Source: Ignavibacteriota bacterium
GTDB taxonomy: Bacteria > Bacteroidota > Ignavibacteria > UBA10030 > SZUA-254
Length of the DNA stretch: 64,000 nt
Assembly (NCBI GenBank): GCA_025358305.1
Contig: JANYJZ010000013.1
Coordinates: 1-64,000 of the forward strand
Direction: 5' to 3'
Positions 35,192 through 43,476 of this stretch are shown piece after piece. The translations under genes were made by a program, and so were the position numbers. Within the stretch, counting starts at the first letter, position 1. Each line of letters opens with the position of its first letter. A model generated the notes under the pieces. The model was not told the DNA's origin and did no database searches. It was given only the letters and a program-made list of their open reading frames with translations.

Positions 35192-36828
35192 ACAATCTCC
35201 TGAACATCAAGACCCCCGCGCAGGATCAGGCGAACGCGCTGAAGGCCGATTACGGTCTCGACAACCACGGCCTCATGAACCTGAACACCGTCTTTTGGAA
35301 TCTTCCCACCGAGGCGCTCGTCGAAGAGATCGCATTCCGGGGGGAAGGCCGGCTGTCGCAAGGCGGTCCCGTGATCGTGAATACCGGCAAACACACCGGA
35401 CGGTCCACGAACGACAAGTTTATCGTGAAGGAATCGTCCACCGAAGAACACGTGTGGTGGAGCGAATACAACCGCCCCTTCAGCTCGGAAAAGTTCAACG
35501 AGGTCTATTCCCGCCTTCAAGGATTCCTGCAGGGACGGGACCTGTTCGTTCAGGACTGCTACGCTGGCGCCGATCCGAACTATCGGATCGCCATCCGCGT
35601 CATCACGGAGAAGGCGTGGCATAGCATGTTCGCACGGAACATGTTCATTCTCCCGAAGACCGCAGAAGAATACAAGCGGCACATCCCCGATTTTACGATC
35701 ATGTCCCTTCCGTCGTTCAAGGGACTTCCGCAGATCGACGGCACCGCATCCGAGACCTTCATCCTGCTCAACTTCGAGCAGAAGCTCGCCATCATCGGCA
35801 ACACGGCCTACGGCGGGGAGATCAAGAAGTCCGTCTTCACCATCATGAACTTCCTCCTCCCCCTCGAGGGCGTTCTCTCCATGCACTGCTCGGCGAACAT
35901 CGGCGCCAAGGGGGACTCGGCGCTCTTCTTCGGTCTGTCCGGCACGGGGAAGACGACGCTCTCCGCAGATCCTGCGCGCGGGCTCATCGGCGACGACGAG
36001 CACGGCTGGAGCGACGAAGGCATCTTCAATGTCGAGGGAGGATGCTACGCGAAGGTCATCAGTCTTTCTCCGGCAGCCGAACCTCAGATCTATGACTGCA
36101 CCAGGAGATTCGGCACGGTCCTGGAAAACGTCGTCTTCGACCCGGTCACGCGGAAGATCGATCTCGACGATCCGACGCTGACGGAGAATACGCGCGCATC
36201 CTATCCCCTCGAATATATCGTCAACGCCGTGCCGGAGAAGATGGGCGGCCATCCCGCCAACATCATCCTTCTAACGTGCGACGGCTCCGGGGTGCTTCCG
36301 CCGATCGCACGGCTCACGCCGGAGCAGGCGATGTACCAGTTCATCTCTGGCTACACGACGAAGGTCGCCGGCACGGAAATGGGGCTCGGCAAGGAGCCGG
36401 AACTGACCTTCAGCGCCTGTTTTGGCGCGCCGTTCATGGTCCATCACCCGGCCGTCTACGCCGACTTGCTGAGGCGGAAGATGCTCAAGTACGGCGCGAC
36501 CTGCTGGCTTGTCAACACGGGCTGGGTCGGCGGGCCGTACGGCGTCGGCAAGCGCATCAGCATCAAGTACACGCGCGCGCTCTTGAACGCGGCGCTCGGC
36601 GGCAGCCTCCAGAATGTCACATTCTGGACAGATCCCGTCTTCGGGTTCCAGGTGCCCGAAGCGTGTGAAGGCATACCGCCGGGCGTCCTCATGCCCGCAT
36701 CGTCCTGGCCGGACAAGAAGGTCTACGCGCAGAAGTATGCGCAGCTCGCTTCCCGGTTCATCGAGAATTTCAAGAAGTTCGAGGAAGGATGTCCGCCCGA
36801 AGTGATCCGGGCCGGGCCGAAACTGTGA
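35188..36828 (+). CDS. pckA: Phosphoenolpyruvate carboxykinase (ATP)
   Basis: Converts oxaloacetate and ATP to PEP, ADP and CO2, and can run in reverse. The 546-residue enzyme has the NTGKHTGRSTNDKFIV segment near residue 75, the kinase P-loop GLSGTGKTTLSADP (from about 249), the metal site GDDEHGW, and NTGWVGGPYGVGKRI near 440. The start ATG 35188 overlaps the aminotransferase stop. The N-terminal 25 residues differ from common PckA but show no clear targeting helix. A PCK in a BMC gene set is not a known signature enzyme. The PduS-like gene follows after 22 bases. Confidence 0.96.
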   Translation: MNNLLNIKTPAQDQANALKADYGLDNHGLMNLNTVFWNLPTEALVEEIAFRGEGRLSQGGPVIVNTGKHTGRSTNDKFIVKESSTEEHVWWSEYNRPFSSEKFNEVYSRLQGFLQGRDLFVQDCYAGADPNYRIAIRVITEKAWHSMFARNMFILPKTAEEYKRHIPDFTIMSLPSFKGLPQIDGTASETFILLNFEQKLAIIGNTAYGGEIKKSVFTIMNFLLPLEGVLSMHCSANIGAKGDSALFFGLSGTGKTTLSADPARGLIGDDEHGWSDEGIFNVEGGCYAKVISLSPAAEPQIYDCTRRFGTVLENVVFDPVTRKIDLDDPTLTENTRASYPLEYIVNAVPEKMGGHPANIILLTCDGSGVLPPIARLTPEQAMYQFISGYTTKVAGTEMGLGKEPELTFSACFGAPFMVHHPAVYADLLRRKMLKYGATCWLVNTGWVGGPYGVGKRISIKYTRALLNAALGGSLQNVTFWTDPVFGFQVPEACEGIPPGVLMPASSWPDKKVYAQKYAQLASRFIENFKKFEEGCPPEVIRAGPKL

Positions 36829-36850
36829 CGGCGACGGGAACGGGGAACGA

Positions 36851-38164
36851 ATGAACCTCTCTGACAAGATACGGAACGCCGGCGTCGTCGGCGCCGGCGG
36901 CGGCGGGTTCCCCGCCCACGTCAAAGCCGGCGCAACGGTCGAGATCGTGATCGCCAACGGCGCCGAGTGCGAGCCGCTGATCCACAAGGATTATGAGATC
37001 ATGGTCCGTCATCCCGACAAGGTGGTCGAGGGGATGCTGCTGCTCATGGAAGCGACCGGAGCGAAGCAGGGGATCATCGGGATCAAAGAAAAGAACACGG
37101 AGGCCGTCGAAGCGATCTCGGGCGCGATCCGGGACGGGCGCATCACGATCCATCTGCTCGGCGATTTCTACCCCTCGGGCGATGAATACATTCTCGTGTA
37201 CGAATCGACCCGAAGGCTGATACCTCCCCAGGGCATCCCGCTCGACATCGGCGTCGTCGTGAACAATGTCGAGACGCTCTATAACATATCACTCGCTTCC
37301 GCAGATCAACCGGTGACGGAGAAATTCATCACGGTCGCGGGAGCCGTGGCTCATCCGGCTTCATTCCTCGCTCCGATCGGCACGAGCCTCGGCGATGCCA
37401 TTGCCCATGCCGGCGAGGCGAACGTGAAGGAGTTTGCCTCGTTTGTCGGCGGCATCATGATGGGAAAGCTCGAATTCGATCTTGACCAGCCGATCACGAA
37501 GACGACCTCCGGGATCATCGTGTTGCCGTTGGAACACAGCCTTGTGCAGCGGAAGAGCCGCCCGGAACAGTCCATGCACAGGATAGGCAAATCCGCGTGC
37601 GACCAGTGCAGCTACTGCACCGAGCTCTGTCCGCGGTACCTTCTCGGGTATGATGTTCAGCCGCACAAGGTCATGCGGGGGCTCGGATTCACGATGAGCG
37701 GGGAACAACTCTGGAATCAGTCTGCTTCGCTCTGCTGCTCCTGCGGACTCTGCACCCTCTATGCGTGCCCGGAAGCCCTATATCCAAAGGAAGCGTGCGA
37801 CAAGGCGAAGCTCGACATGAAGACCGGGGGGATCCAATGGTCCGGCCGGAAGGAGGTCGATCCGCATCCGATGTACGAAGGACGCCGCACTCCGCTCGCT
37901 CAGATCATGAAACGCCTCGGCATCGAAGGATACAACCATCCTTCGGTGTTCGATCAGAAACAATGCCTCCCGAAGCGCGTCGCCATCCCTCTATCCCAGC
38001 ACATCGGGACGCCGGCACATCCCGTGGTGCGGGTGGGCGAGTCTGTTGCGCGCGGCCAGTGCCTGGGAGAGATCCCAGCGGGAACACTGGGCGCTCGCAT
38101 CCATGCGAGCATCGACGGCGTGGTGAAGAACATCGACCACAAGATTCTCATTGAAAGAGAGTAG
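36851..38164 (+). CDS. PduS/RnfC-like Fe-S flavoprotein
   Basis: A 437-residue electron-transfer protein of the RnfC/NuoF-like group, closest in layout to PduS, the cobalamin reductase of propanediol microcompartments. A Gly-rich nucleotide loop (VGAGGGGFPAHVK) opens it, followed by NGAECEPLIHKDYEIM for NADH/FMN binding and an SLBB-like region near 165-230. Two ferredoxin-type clusters follow: CDQCSYCTELCP (from about 252) and CCSCGLCTLYACP (from about 298). The C-terminal 70 residues resemble the RnfC hairpin. It lies 3 bases before a PduT-like shell gene, the same pairing as in pdu operons, where electrons may cross the shell. Confidence 0.92.
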   Translation: MNLSDKIRNAGVVGAGGGGFPAHVKAGATVEIVIANGAECEPLIHKDYEIMVRHPDKVVEGMLLLMEATGAKQGIIGIKEKNTEAVEAISGAIRDGRITIHLLGDFYPSGDEYILVYESTRRLIPPQGIPLDIGVVVNNVETLYNISLASADQPVTEKFITVAGAVAHPASFLAPIGTSLGDAIAHAGEANVKEFASFVGGIMMGKLEFDLDQPITKTTSGIIVLPLEHSLVQRKSRPEQSMHRIGKSACDQCSYCTELCPRYLLGYDVQPHKVMRGLGFTMSGEQLWNQSASLCCSCGLCTLYACPEALYPKEACDKAKLDMKTGGIQWSGRKEVDPHPMYEGRRTPLAQIMKRLGIEGYNHPSVFDQKQCLPKRVAIPLSQHIGTPAHPVVRVGESVARGQCLGEIPAGTLGARIHASIDGVVKNIDHKILIERE

Positions 38165-38167
38165 GAC

Positions 38168-38719
38168 ATGGTAAAGAACGCGATCGGACTCATTGAACTC
38201 TCGAGCATCGCCGCCGGATACGAGGTAGCTGACTCGATGCTCAAAACGGCGGACGTGGAGATCATTCTCTCACGCTCGATCTGTTCCGGAAAGTACATGG
38301 TGCTCATCGGCGGCGATGTCGCGGCCATTGCCGCGAGCGTACAGGCGGGCGGGGTCACCGGCAGGGGGTCCATCATTGACGCCTTCATCATACCCAATGT
38401 TCATCCGGCTGTGTTCCCCGCGATCGCCGGGTCGAGCAACGTCTCCCTTCTTCAGGCGCTCGGCATCATTGAGTCCTTCTCGGTCGCATCGCTCATTGAA
38501 GGAGCGGACGCCGCCGTAAAAGCGGCCAACGTGGAGTTGATCGAAATTCGGTTGGCGATGGCGCTGGGCGGGAAGGCCTTTGTCACCCTCACCGGCGACG
38601 TGGCCGCCGTCCAGGCGGCCGTGGATGCCGGCGCGGCCGTGATCGCAAAGAAGGGACTGCTGGTGAACAAGGTCGTGATCCCGCAGCCGCGGAAGGAACT
38701 GTTGTCCGAGATCATCTGA
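38168..38719 (+). CDS. Tandem-BMC shell protein, PduT-like
   Basis: A 183-residue protein made of two BMC domains (about 1-90 and 95-180), which form trimers that mimic hexamers. The first domain's pore loop carries Cys39 in SRSICSGKYMV, at the place where PduT binds a central 4Fe-4S cluster through one Cys of each subunit. The second domain starts ALGIIESFSVASLIEGADAAVKAANVE and keeps VTLTGDVAAVQAAVDAG. With the PduS-like gene just upstream this is likely an electron conduit through the shell. Cluster binding is inferred from the family. Confidence 0.95.
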   Translation: MVKNAIGLIELSSIAAGYEVADSMLKTADVEIILSRSICSGKYMVLIGGDVAAIAASVQAGGVTGRGSIIDAFIIPNVHPAVFPAIAGSSNVSLLQALGIIESFSVASLIEGADAAVKAANVELIEIRLAMALGGKAFVTLTGDVAAVQAAVDAGAAVIAKKGLLVNKVVIPQPRKELLSEII

Positions 38720-38741
38720 GAATTTGTCGCCAGCAGCCGGT

Positions 38742-38900
38742 ATGATAAGCGAGACGGATTCGGATGTGCGTGACGGATTCTACCGTGTTTATATGAGCAT
38801 CAACGGCGCTATCCTGTAGCACGACGTACTGTTCTACGGATCGTTGGACCAATTTCCGGCCGATCTGAGAGCGAAGGTCGTCGGGCTCGCACGACAATGA
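38742..38900 (+). pseudogene. Possible small gene broken by an amber codon
   Basis: An ATG 22 bases after the BMC-T stop opens a frame of 25 codons (MISETDSDVRDGFYRVYMSI...), stopped by TAG at 38817-38819. The same frame then continues 26 codons with protein-like sequence (HDVLFYGSLDQFPADLRAKV) to TGA 38898-38900, which overlaps the next gene's ATG as ATGA. A single C-to-T change (CAG to TAG) would explain it. No family recognised and no clear Shine-Dalgarno, so chance is possible. Confidence 0.35.
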
Positions 38901-39922
38901 TCAGACGAATTTCACCACGACATTCAAGGACTGATACCTTGCGACCCCGCCACGCCACCTTCGTTGTGACCCTCATGATGCTCCTCATCGCCACTGCCGC
39001 GCTCACACAGACGCCGGAGCGGAAGGTGGGACTCTCCGCTTCGTTCAGCCATGCGCTATCAGACACACTTGTCGATGTCATGCCCCTCTCCGTCGGCAAC
39101 CGCTGGACCTACCGGTATTACACGTCCGTCGTAGATTGGGACGTCAACGTCTTCACCGATTCCGGGGTCGCCACCTATGAAGTCGTCGCGGTGAACCCGC
39201 AGCCGGACTCGATCGTCTGGACCGTGTCCGAGCACCGGCAGATCCGCCGCTGCTACAACTACTATTTTGATACGCCGCCTGACACCTGCTGGCTCGTCAC
39301 CGACTCGACGAGCTTCCCACTCACCGAGCAGCGCATCGGACGCCACCGCTTCTTCAGAAATGCAGCCGAGTCGCAGGTATGGGAGTCCGCCTTTCCCTGG
39401 AGCAGGGAGCTCATCGACCCTACCGCCCTTTATCGCTACGCCGACGTCGATTCGGCCGGGGGCATCGCGGTCGATACGAAGCCCCCCGGCCCGTCTTACG
39501 AACGCGCCTATCATCTCACGTTCCAGCGGGGGGTTGGGCAGACCCGGGCGCGATCGGAGACCGGTCCAACCATCGCAGGCGTCATCTATTCCTCAGACCA
39601 TGTACTGCTAGGCTCCATCATCAACAGCGCGCCCGACGACCGTGGTACCGGAGAACCGACAGGCTTCCAGCTCGGCCAGAACTACCCCAACCCCTTCAAC
39701 TCCTCGACGACCATCACCTTTCACCTCGCGGCCGCTTCGTCGGTGCGGCTGCGGGTCTTCGACGTGCTGGGCCGCGTGGTGGCGACTCTCATCGATGCAA
39801 CGCTTCCATCGGGCTCCCACCGGGTGAGTTGGGATGCATCGCGACTGGCGAGCGGCATCTACCTCTATCGCCTCGACGCCGGAGGTACAGGTCTCGTCAA
39901 GCGCGCCCTCCTGCTCCGGTAA
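38897..39922 (+). CDS. T9SS-exported protein with C-terminal sorting domain
   Basis: A 341-residue secreted protein. The N-terminus has a basic stretch and a hydrophobic core (FVVTLMMLLIATAAL) with cleavage expected near LTQ. The middle (40-250) is a beta-rich domain I do not recognise, starting VMPLSVGNRWTYRYY. From about 255 comes the type IX secretion sorting domain: GFQLGQNYPNPFNSSTTITF, then VRLRVFDVLGRVVATL and the end ALLLR. The protein should cross the outer membrane and be released or anchored to the surface. It directly follows the BMC operon but has no evident link to it. Confidence 0.85.
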   Translation: MIRRISPRHSRTDTLRPRHATFVVTLMMLLIATAALTQTPERKVGLSASFSHALSDTLVDVMPLSVGNRWTYRYYTSVVDWDVNVFTDSGVATYEVVAVNPQPDSIVWTVSEHRQIRRCYNYYFDTPPDTCWLVTDSTSFPLTEQRIGRHRFFRNAAESQVWESAFPWSRELIDPTALYRYADVDSAGGIAVDTKPPGPSYERAYHLTFQRGVGQTRARSETGPTIAGVIYSSDHVLLGSIINSAPDDRGTGEPTGFQLGQNYPNPFNSSTTITFHLAAASSVRLRVFDVLGRVVATLIDATLPSGSHRVSWDASRLASGIYLYRLDAGGTGLVKRALLLR

Positions 39923-40026
39923 CACACTCGGCTTCGGCTGTGCACACGCCGATTGAAGCCTGTTCGGAGTGATTTCGTCGAATGCCCCGGCGGTCCATCC
40001 GGGCGCAATTAAGCGGGTGCATCTCG

Positions 40027-40058
40027 TTGATATTCTCTCCCGATTTTGATATATTTTG
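40027..40058 (+). promoter_or_regulatory. Bacteroidota-type promoter of the AsmA gene
   Basis: TTG(A) at 40027, then about 19 bases, then TATATTTTG (40050-40058), a TAnnTTTG-like element with one extra base. It lies about 65 bases before the AsmA start in an otherwise featureless 200-base gap. Confidence 0.5.
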
Positions 40059-40122
40059 AACACATTCTTGGCACCGGCTCTCCTGCCGGCGCCGGTTCTT
40101 CCAACCCCAGAGGATCACCCAT

Positions 40123-42657
40123 ATGCCAGTCACCAAAGCCGCACGGATCTGGATCATCATTCTGGCCATCCCCGTCTGCATCATCCTGGCCGCCGTCATC
40201 TTCGCAAAGGTCTACTTCACGAGCGCACGCCTCAAAGCGATGATCGTGCCGCAGATCGTCGAAGCGACGCACAGGGAGGTCAGCCTCCGGGACATCTCCC
40301 TGTCGGTGTTCCCTACGATCGCGGTCTCGATCGAGAGCCTGCGCATCGGCAATCCGGCCTCGGGCGGGTTCGAGTCGAGCGAGTTCGTCTCGTTGCCCGA
40401 ACTCAGCATCAACATGAAGATCCTGCCGCTGCTCCGGAACCAGGTCGAGGTGAGCGAGATCATCCTCGACCACCCGCGCATCAACCTCGAAGTGACGAAG
40501 GCCGGCGCGAAAAACTTCAAGTTCGGCGCCGCCAAGGCTGCGCCAGCCGGCACGACCGAATCCAACGGCCTCTCCGGCGGGCTCCTCGTCGGGAGCTTCC
40601 GGATCAACGACGGCACCTTCGAGATGACGAACCGGAAGTTCGATTCGCGCCTACTCATCGAAGGACTGGATCAGACCGCATCGATGGAGACCCAAAAGGG
40701 CGAGAGCGCCCTGAAGATCCACGGCTCGACGGCGATCAAGGGCCTGAGTTACGGCAGCGTGAAGGCCTGGTACATCAGCGATCAGCCCGTGACGGCGACC
40801 GAAGAGATGACCTATGCGCTCCAGAAGGACGTCCTCACCTTTGACGCGACCGAACTGAAGGTCCGCGATCTTCCCCTGACGATCACCGGATCGATCGGCG
40901 ATCTGAAGCAACCGACGCTCCAGATGGACCTCGCGATCAAGGGACCGAACCTCACGATGCAGCAGCTTCTTTCTCTCATCCCGCCGGAGAAGCTCAAGGC
41001 CGCTGCGGGGATGACGAGCACCGGCAATGTCGCCTTCGGCCTCACGATGAAGGGCCCTTCCAGCGACGTGATGAGTCCCGCTACCCAAGGCACGTTCTCC
41101 GTCTCCGACGGAACGGTCCGGTACGCCGGACTCCCGAAAGCGGTGACGGGCATCGCAGTGAACGGGATGTTCGACGTTCCTTCCGCGCCGATCGAGAAGA
41201 AGGACATCGGGACACTGCGGATCGACAAGTTCAGTGCGACGCTCGGCTCCCAGGACCTTAGCGGCAAGCTCTCCGTCGACAACTTCGACAACCCGTTGAT
41301 CGCGGCGACGGTCAACGCCCTCATGAACCTCGACGAAGTGAAGGAGTTCTACCCGCTCGAGAAGGGGACAGAGCTTCACGGCGTCATGAAAGCGAACGTC
41401 TCGATCAACGGCAGGCCGAAGAACCAGGAGTCGCTCAAGGCGAACGGCTCGATGGAGTTCGACAACGTATCGATCCAGACCGCGTCCTCGCCACGGCCGA
41501 TCCGCGACCTCAACGGGACAATCGCGTTCAACAATCAGCTCCTCGAGTCGAAGAAGCTCTCGATGAAGATCGGCGAGTCGGACATGTCCATGGCGTTCTC
41601 GATGAAGAACTACCTCGGGCTCGTCATGAAGGACTCCACGAAGGCGGGCGGTGCACCGACCGCCACGCTCACGCTCACTTCGCAGCAGCTTCGAACGGCG
41701 GACCTCATGCCCGAAGAGGCTCAGGCGAAGGCTACCCCGTCGGCGAAGGCGCCGGCCTCCGGCGGCGGGTTCGGCCTCCCGCCGGGACTCAAGGTCAACG
41801 CGAACGTCGCCATCGAGAAGCTCGTCACCCAGAAGTTCACCCTCACGAACGCGCGCGGCGAGGCGGCCGTCGCGGACGGCATCGTCCGGCTCAACCAGTT
41901 CACCGTCAACGCGTTCGACGGCACGATCAAGTCCAAGGGCATGCTCGACCTGCGGGACCCGAAGAAGAGCCCGTTCGACTTCGACCTCGACATCCATAAC
42001 GTCGAATCGAGCTCCATGCTGCCGAACTTCACTTCGTTCGGGAAGTACCTCGTCGGCAAATTCTCCACGACGACGTCGCTCAAGGGGGATCTCAACGACA
42101 CGCTCGGCCTCGACCCGCAGTCGCTCCTTGGCAAGGGGACGGTCAACATGACCGACGGCAAACTCGTCGGATTCCCGATGATGGAGAAGCTTTCGAGCCT
42201 CATCAACGTGGCCGAACTCAAGACGGTCAACTTCAAGGACTGGACGAACGCGTTCTCCGTCGAGAACGGGCGCTTCACCGTGAAGGACCTCAAGGTGAAC
42301 GCCGGGCCGACCGGGCTCTCCCTCGATGGCTCGCAGGGGCTCGATGGCTCCCTTAACTATGCGCTCGGCCTCAAGCTGCCGGAGTCGTTCTCCGACCGCA
42401 TCAAGCTCCCCGGCGTCGGCGAGCAGATGCTGCAGTTCTTCAAGGACAAGGACGGACGGTACAACCTCTCCTTCAACGTCGGCGGCATGATGGCGAGCCC
42501 GTCGGTCTCGGTGAACACGAAGGCACAGGAAGACATGGCAAAGCAGGCGCTCGAATCGCAGAAGCAGAAGCTCCTCGATGAGGCGAAGAAGAAGACGGGG
42601 GACGATCTCAAGAAGAAGCTCGGCGAAGGCCTGAAGAACCTCTTGAAGAAGCCCTGA
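40123..42657 (+). CDS. AsmA-family inner-membrane/periplasmic protein
   Basis: An 844-residue AsmA-like protein. One N-terminal transmembrane helix (about 9-30) anchors a large periplasmic part. VYFTSARLKAMIVPQIVEAT and the following VSLRDISLSVFPTIAVSIES are typical of the AsmA N-terminal domain. The long middle is repetitive beta sheet, as in bridge-like lipid-transfer proteins, and the C-terminal AsmA_2 region includes GKGTVNMTDGKLVGFPMMEKLS. The last 45 residues are Lys-rich and helical. AsmA proteins help deliver phospholipids to the outer membrane. rsmA follows 3 bases later, so the two may share a transcript. Confidence 0.9.
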   Translation: MPVTKAARIWIIILAIPVCIILAAVIFAKVYFTSARLKAMIVPQIVEATHREVSLRDISLSVFPTIAVSIESLRIGNPASGGFESSEFVSLPELSINMKILPLLRNQVEVSEIILDHPRINLEVTKAGAKNFKFGAAKAAPAGTTESNGLSGGLLVGSFRINDGTFEMTNRKFDSRLLIEGLDQTASMETQKGESALKIHGSTAIKGLSYGSVKAWYISDQPVTATEEMTYALQKDVLTFDATELKVRDLPLTITGSIGDLKQPTLQMDLAIKGPNLTMQQLLSLIPPEKLKAAAGMTSTGNVAFGLTMKGPSSDVMSPATQGTFSVSDGTVRYAGLPKAVTGIAVNGMFDVPSAPIEKKDIGTLRIDKFSATLGSQDLSGKLSVDNFDNPLIAATVNALMNLDEVKEFYPLEKGTELHGVMKANVSINGRPKNQESLKANGSMEFDNVSIQTASSPRPIRDLNGTIAFNNQLLESKKLSMKIGESDMSMAFSMKNYLGLVMKDSTKAGGAPTATLTLTSQQLRTADLMPEEAQAKATPSAKAPASGGGFGLPPGLKVNANVAIEKLVTQKFTLTNARGEAAVADGIVRLNQFTVNAFDGTIKSKGMLDLRDPKKSPFDFDLDIHNVESSSMLPNFTSFGKYLVGKFSTTTSLKGDLNDTLGLDPQSLLGKGTVNMTDGKLVGFPMMEKLSSLINVAELKTVNFKDWTNAFSVENGRFTVKDLKVNAGPTGLSLDGSQGLDGSLNYALGLKLPESFSDRIKLPGVGEQMLQFFKDKDGRYNLSFNVGGMMASPSVSVNTKAQEDMAKQALESQKQKLLDEAKKKTGDDLKKKLGEGLKNLLKKP

Positions 42658-42660
42658 CGG

Positions 42661-43476
42661 ATGCGGCAGACACGCCCGGTCCGCATCAAACCAAAACAAT
42701 CGCTTGGCCAGAATTTTCTCGTCGACGAGAACATCGTCAGGAACATCGTCCGCGACCTGAACCTTGCGGACGGCGATGTCGTCGTTGAGATCGGTCCGGG
42801 ACTCGGCGCGCTCACCCGCGCGCTCGCCCCGCGCGTTGCGCGGCTCATCATCGTCGAGATCGACTCGCGCGCAATTGACGAACTCCGGAAGGAGTTCCAG
42901 GACTCGCACGTCACGATCCTGCACGCCGACATCATGGAGGTCTCCTTCGCAGAGCTTGCCCGGCAGCACGGGAAGAAGCTCCGCGTCGTGGGGAACATCC
43001 CGTACCATCTCACGAGCCCGATCCTCTTCAAGGTCTTCGAGGAAAGGGACGCGGTCGTCGATCTCACGTTCATGATCCAGCGAGAGGTGGCCCGGCGGAT
43101 CCTCGCACAGCCCGGCTCGAAGCAGAACGGCATTCTTTCGGTCATGACGCAGTTCTTCGGCGAGCCGCGGATGCTCTTCACGGTCTCCCGGAACTGTTTC
43201 TACCCGAAGCCCGACGTGACGTCGGCCCTCATCCAGGTCCAGCTCTCCGATGCGCCCCGCCCGGGCGTCGACGCCGGGGGATTCGCAACGCTCGTGAAGA
43301 CGACATTCGGCAAGCGGCGGAAGATGCTGCGCAACAGCCTCCTTTATCTGCCGTACGAGGAGGAGCTCATCAAGGCACTCATCTCCGGCAACGGGGATCT
43401 CATGGACCGGCGGCCGGAACAACTCTCCGTCGGGGAATTCATCACTCTCGCGCAGGCAATAGAACAACTCCAATGA
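42661..43476 (+). CDS. rsmA: 16S rRNA (adenine1518-N6/adenine1519-N6)-dimethyltransferase
   Basis: KsgA/RsmA dimethylates two adjacent adenines in the 3' end loop of 16S rRNA late in 30S assembly. The 271-residue protein starts with PKQSLGQNFLVDENIV, has SAM motif I as VEIGPGLGALTRAL, and catalytic motif IV as GNIPYHLTSPIL. The C-terminal helical domain contains TTFGKRRKMLRNSL. Its stop overlaps the mgtE start by 4 bases. Loss of this gene is a known route to kasugamycin resistance. Confidence 0.96.
   Translation: MRQTRPVRIKPKQSLGQNFLVDENIVRNIVRDLNLADGDVVVEIGPGLGALTRALAPRVARLIIVEIDSRAIDELRKEFQDSHVTILHADIMEVSFAELARQHGKKLRVVGNIPYHLTSPILFKVFEERDAVVDLTFMIQREVARRILAQPGSKQNGILSVMTQFFGEPRMLFTVSRNCFYPKPDVTSALIQVQLSDAPRPGVDAGGFATLVKTTFGKRRKMLRNSLLYLPYEEELIKALISGNGDLMDRRPEQLSVGEFITLAQAIEQLQ

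Noticed and set aside
40651-43473. Minus-strand open frame of 940 codons opposite the AsmA and rsmA genes
   Set aside because: Mirror of GC-rich coding on the plus strand; its protein is dominated by Arg, Glu, Asp and Val with no domain, while both plus-strand genes are clear.
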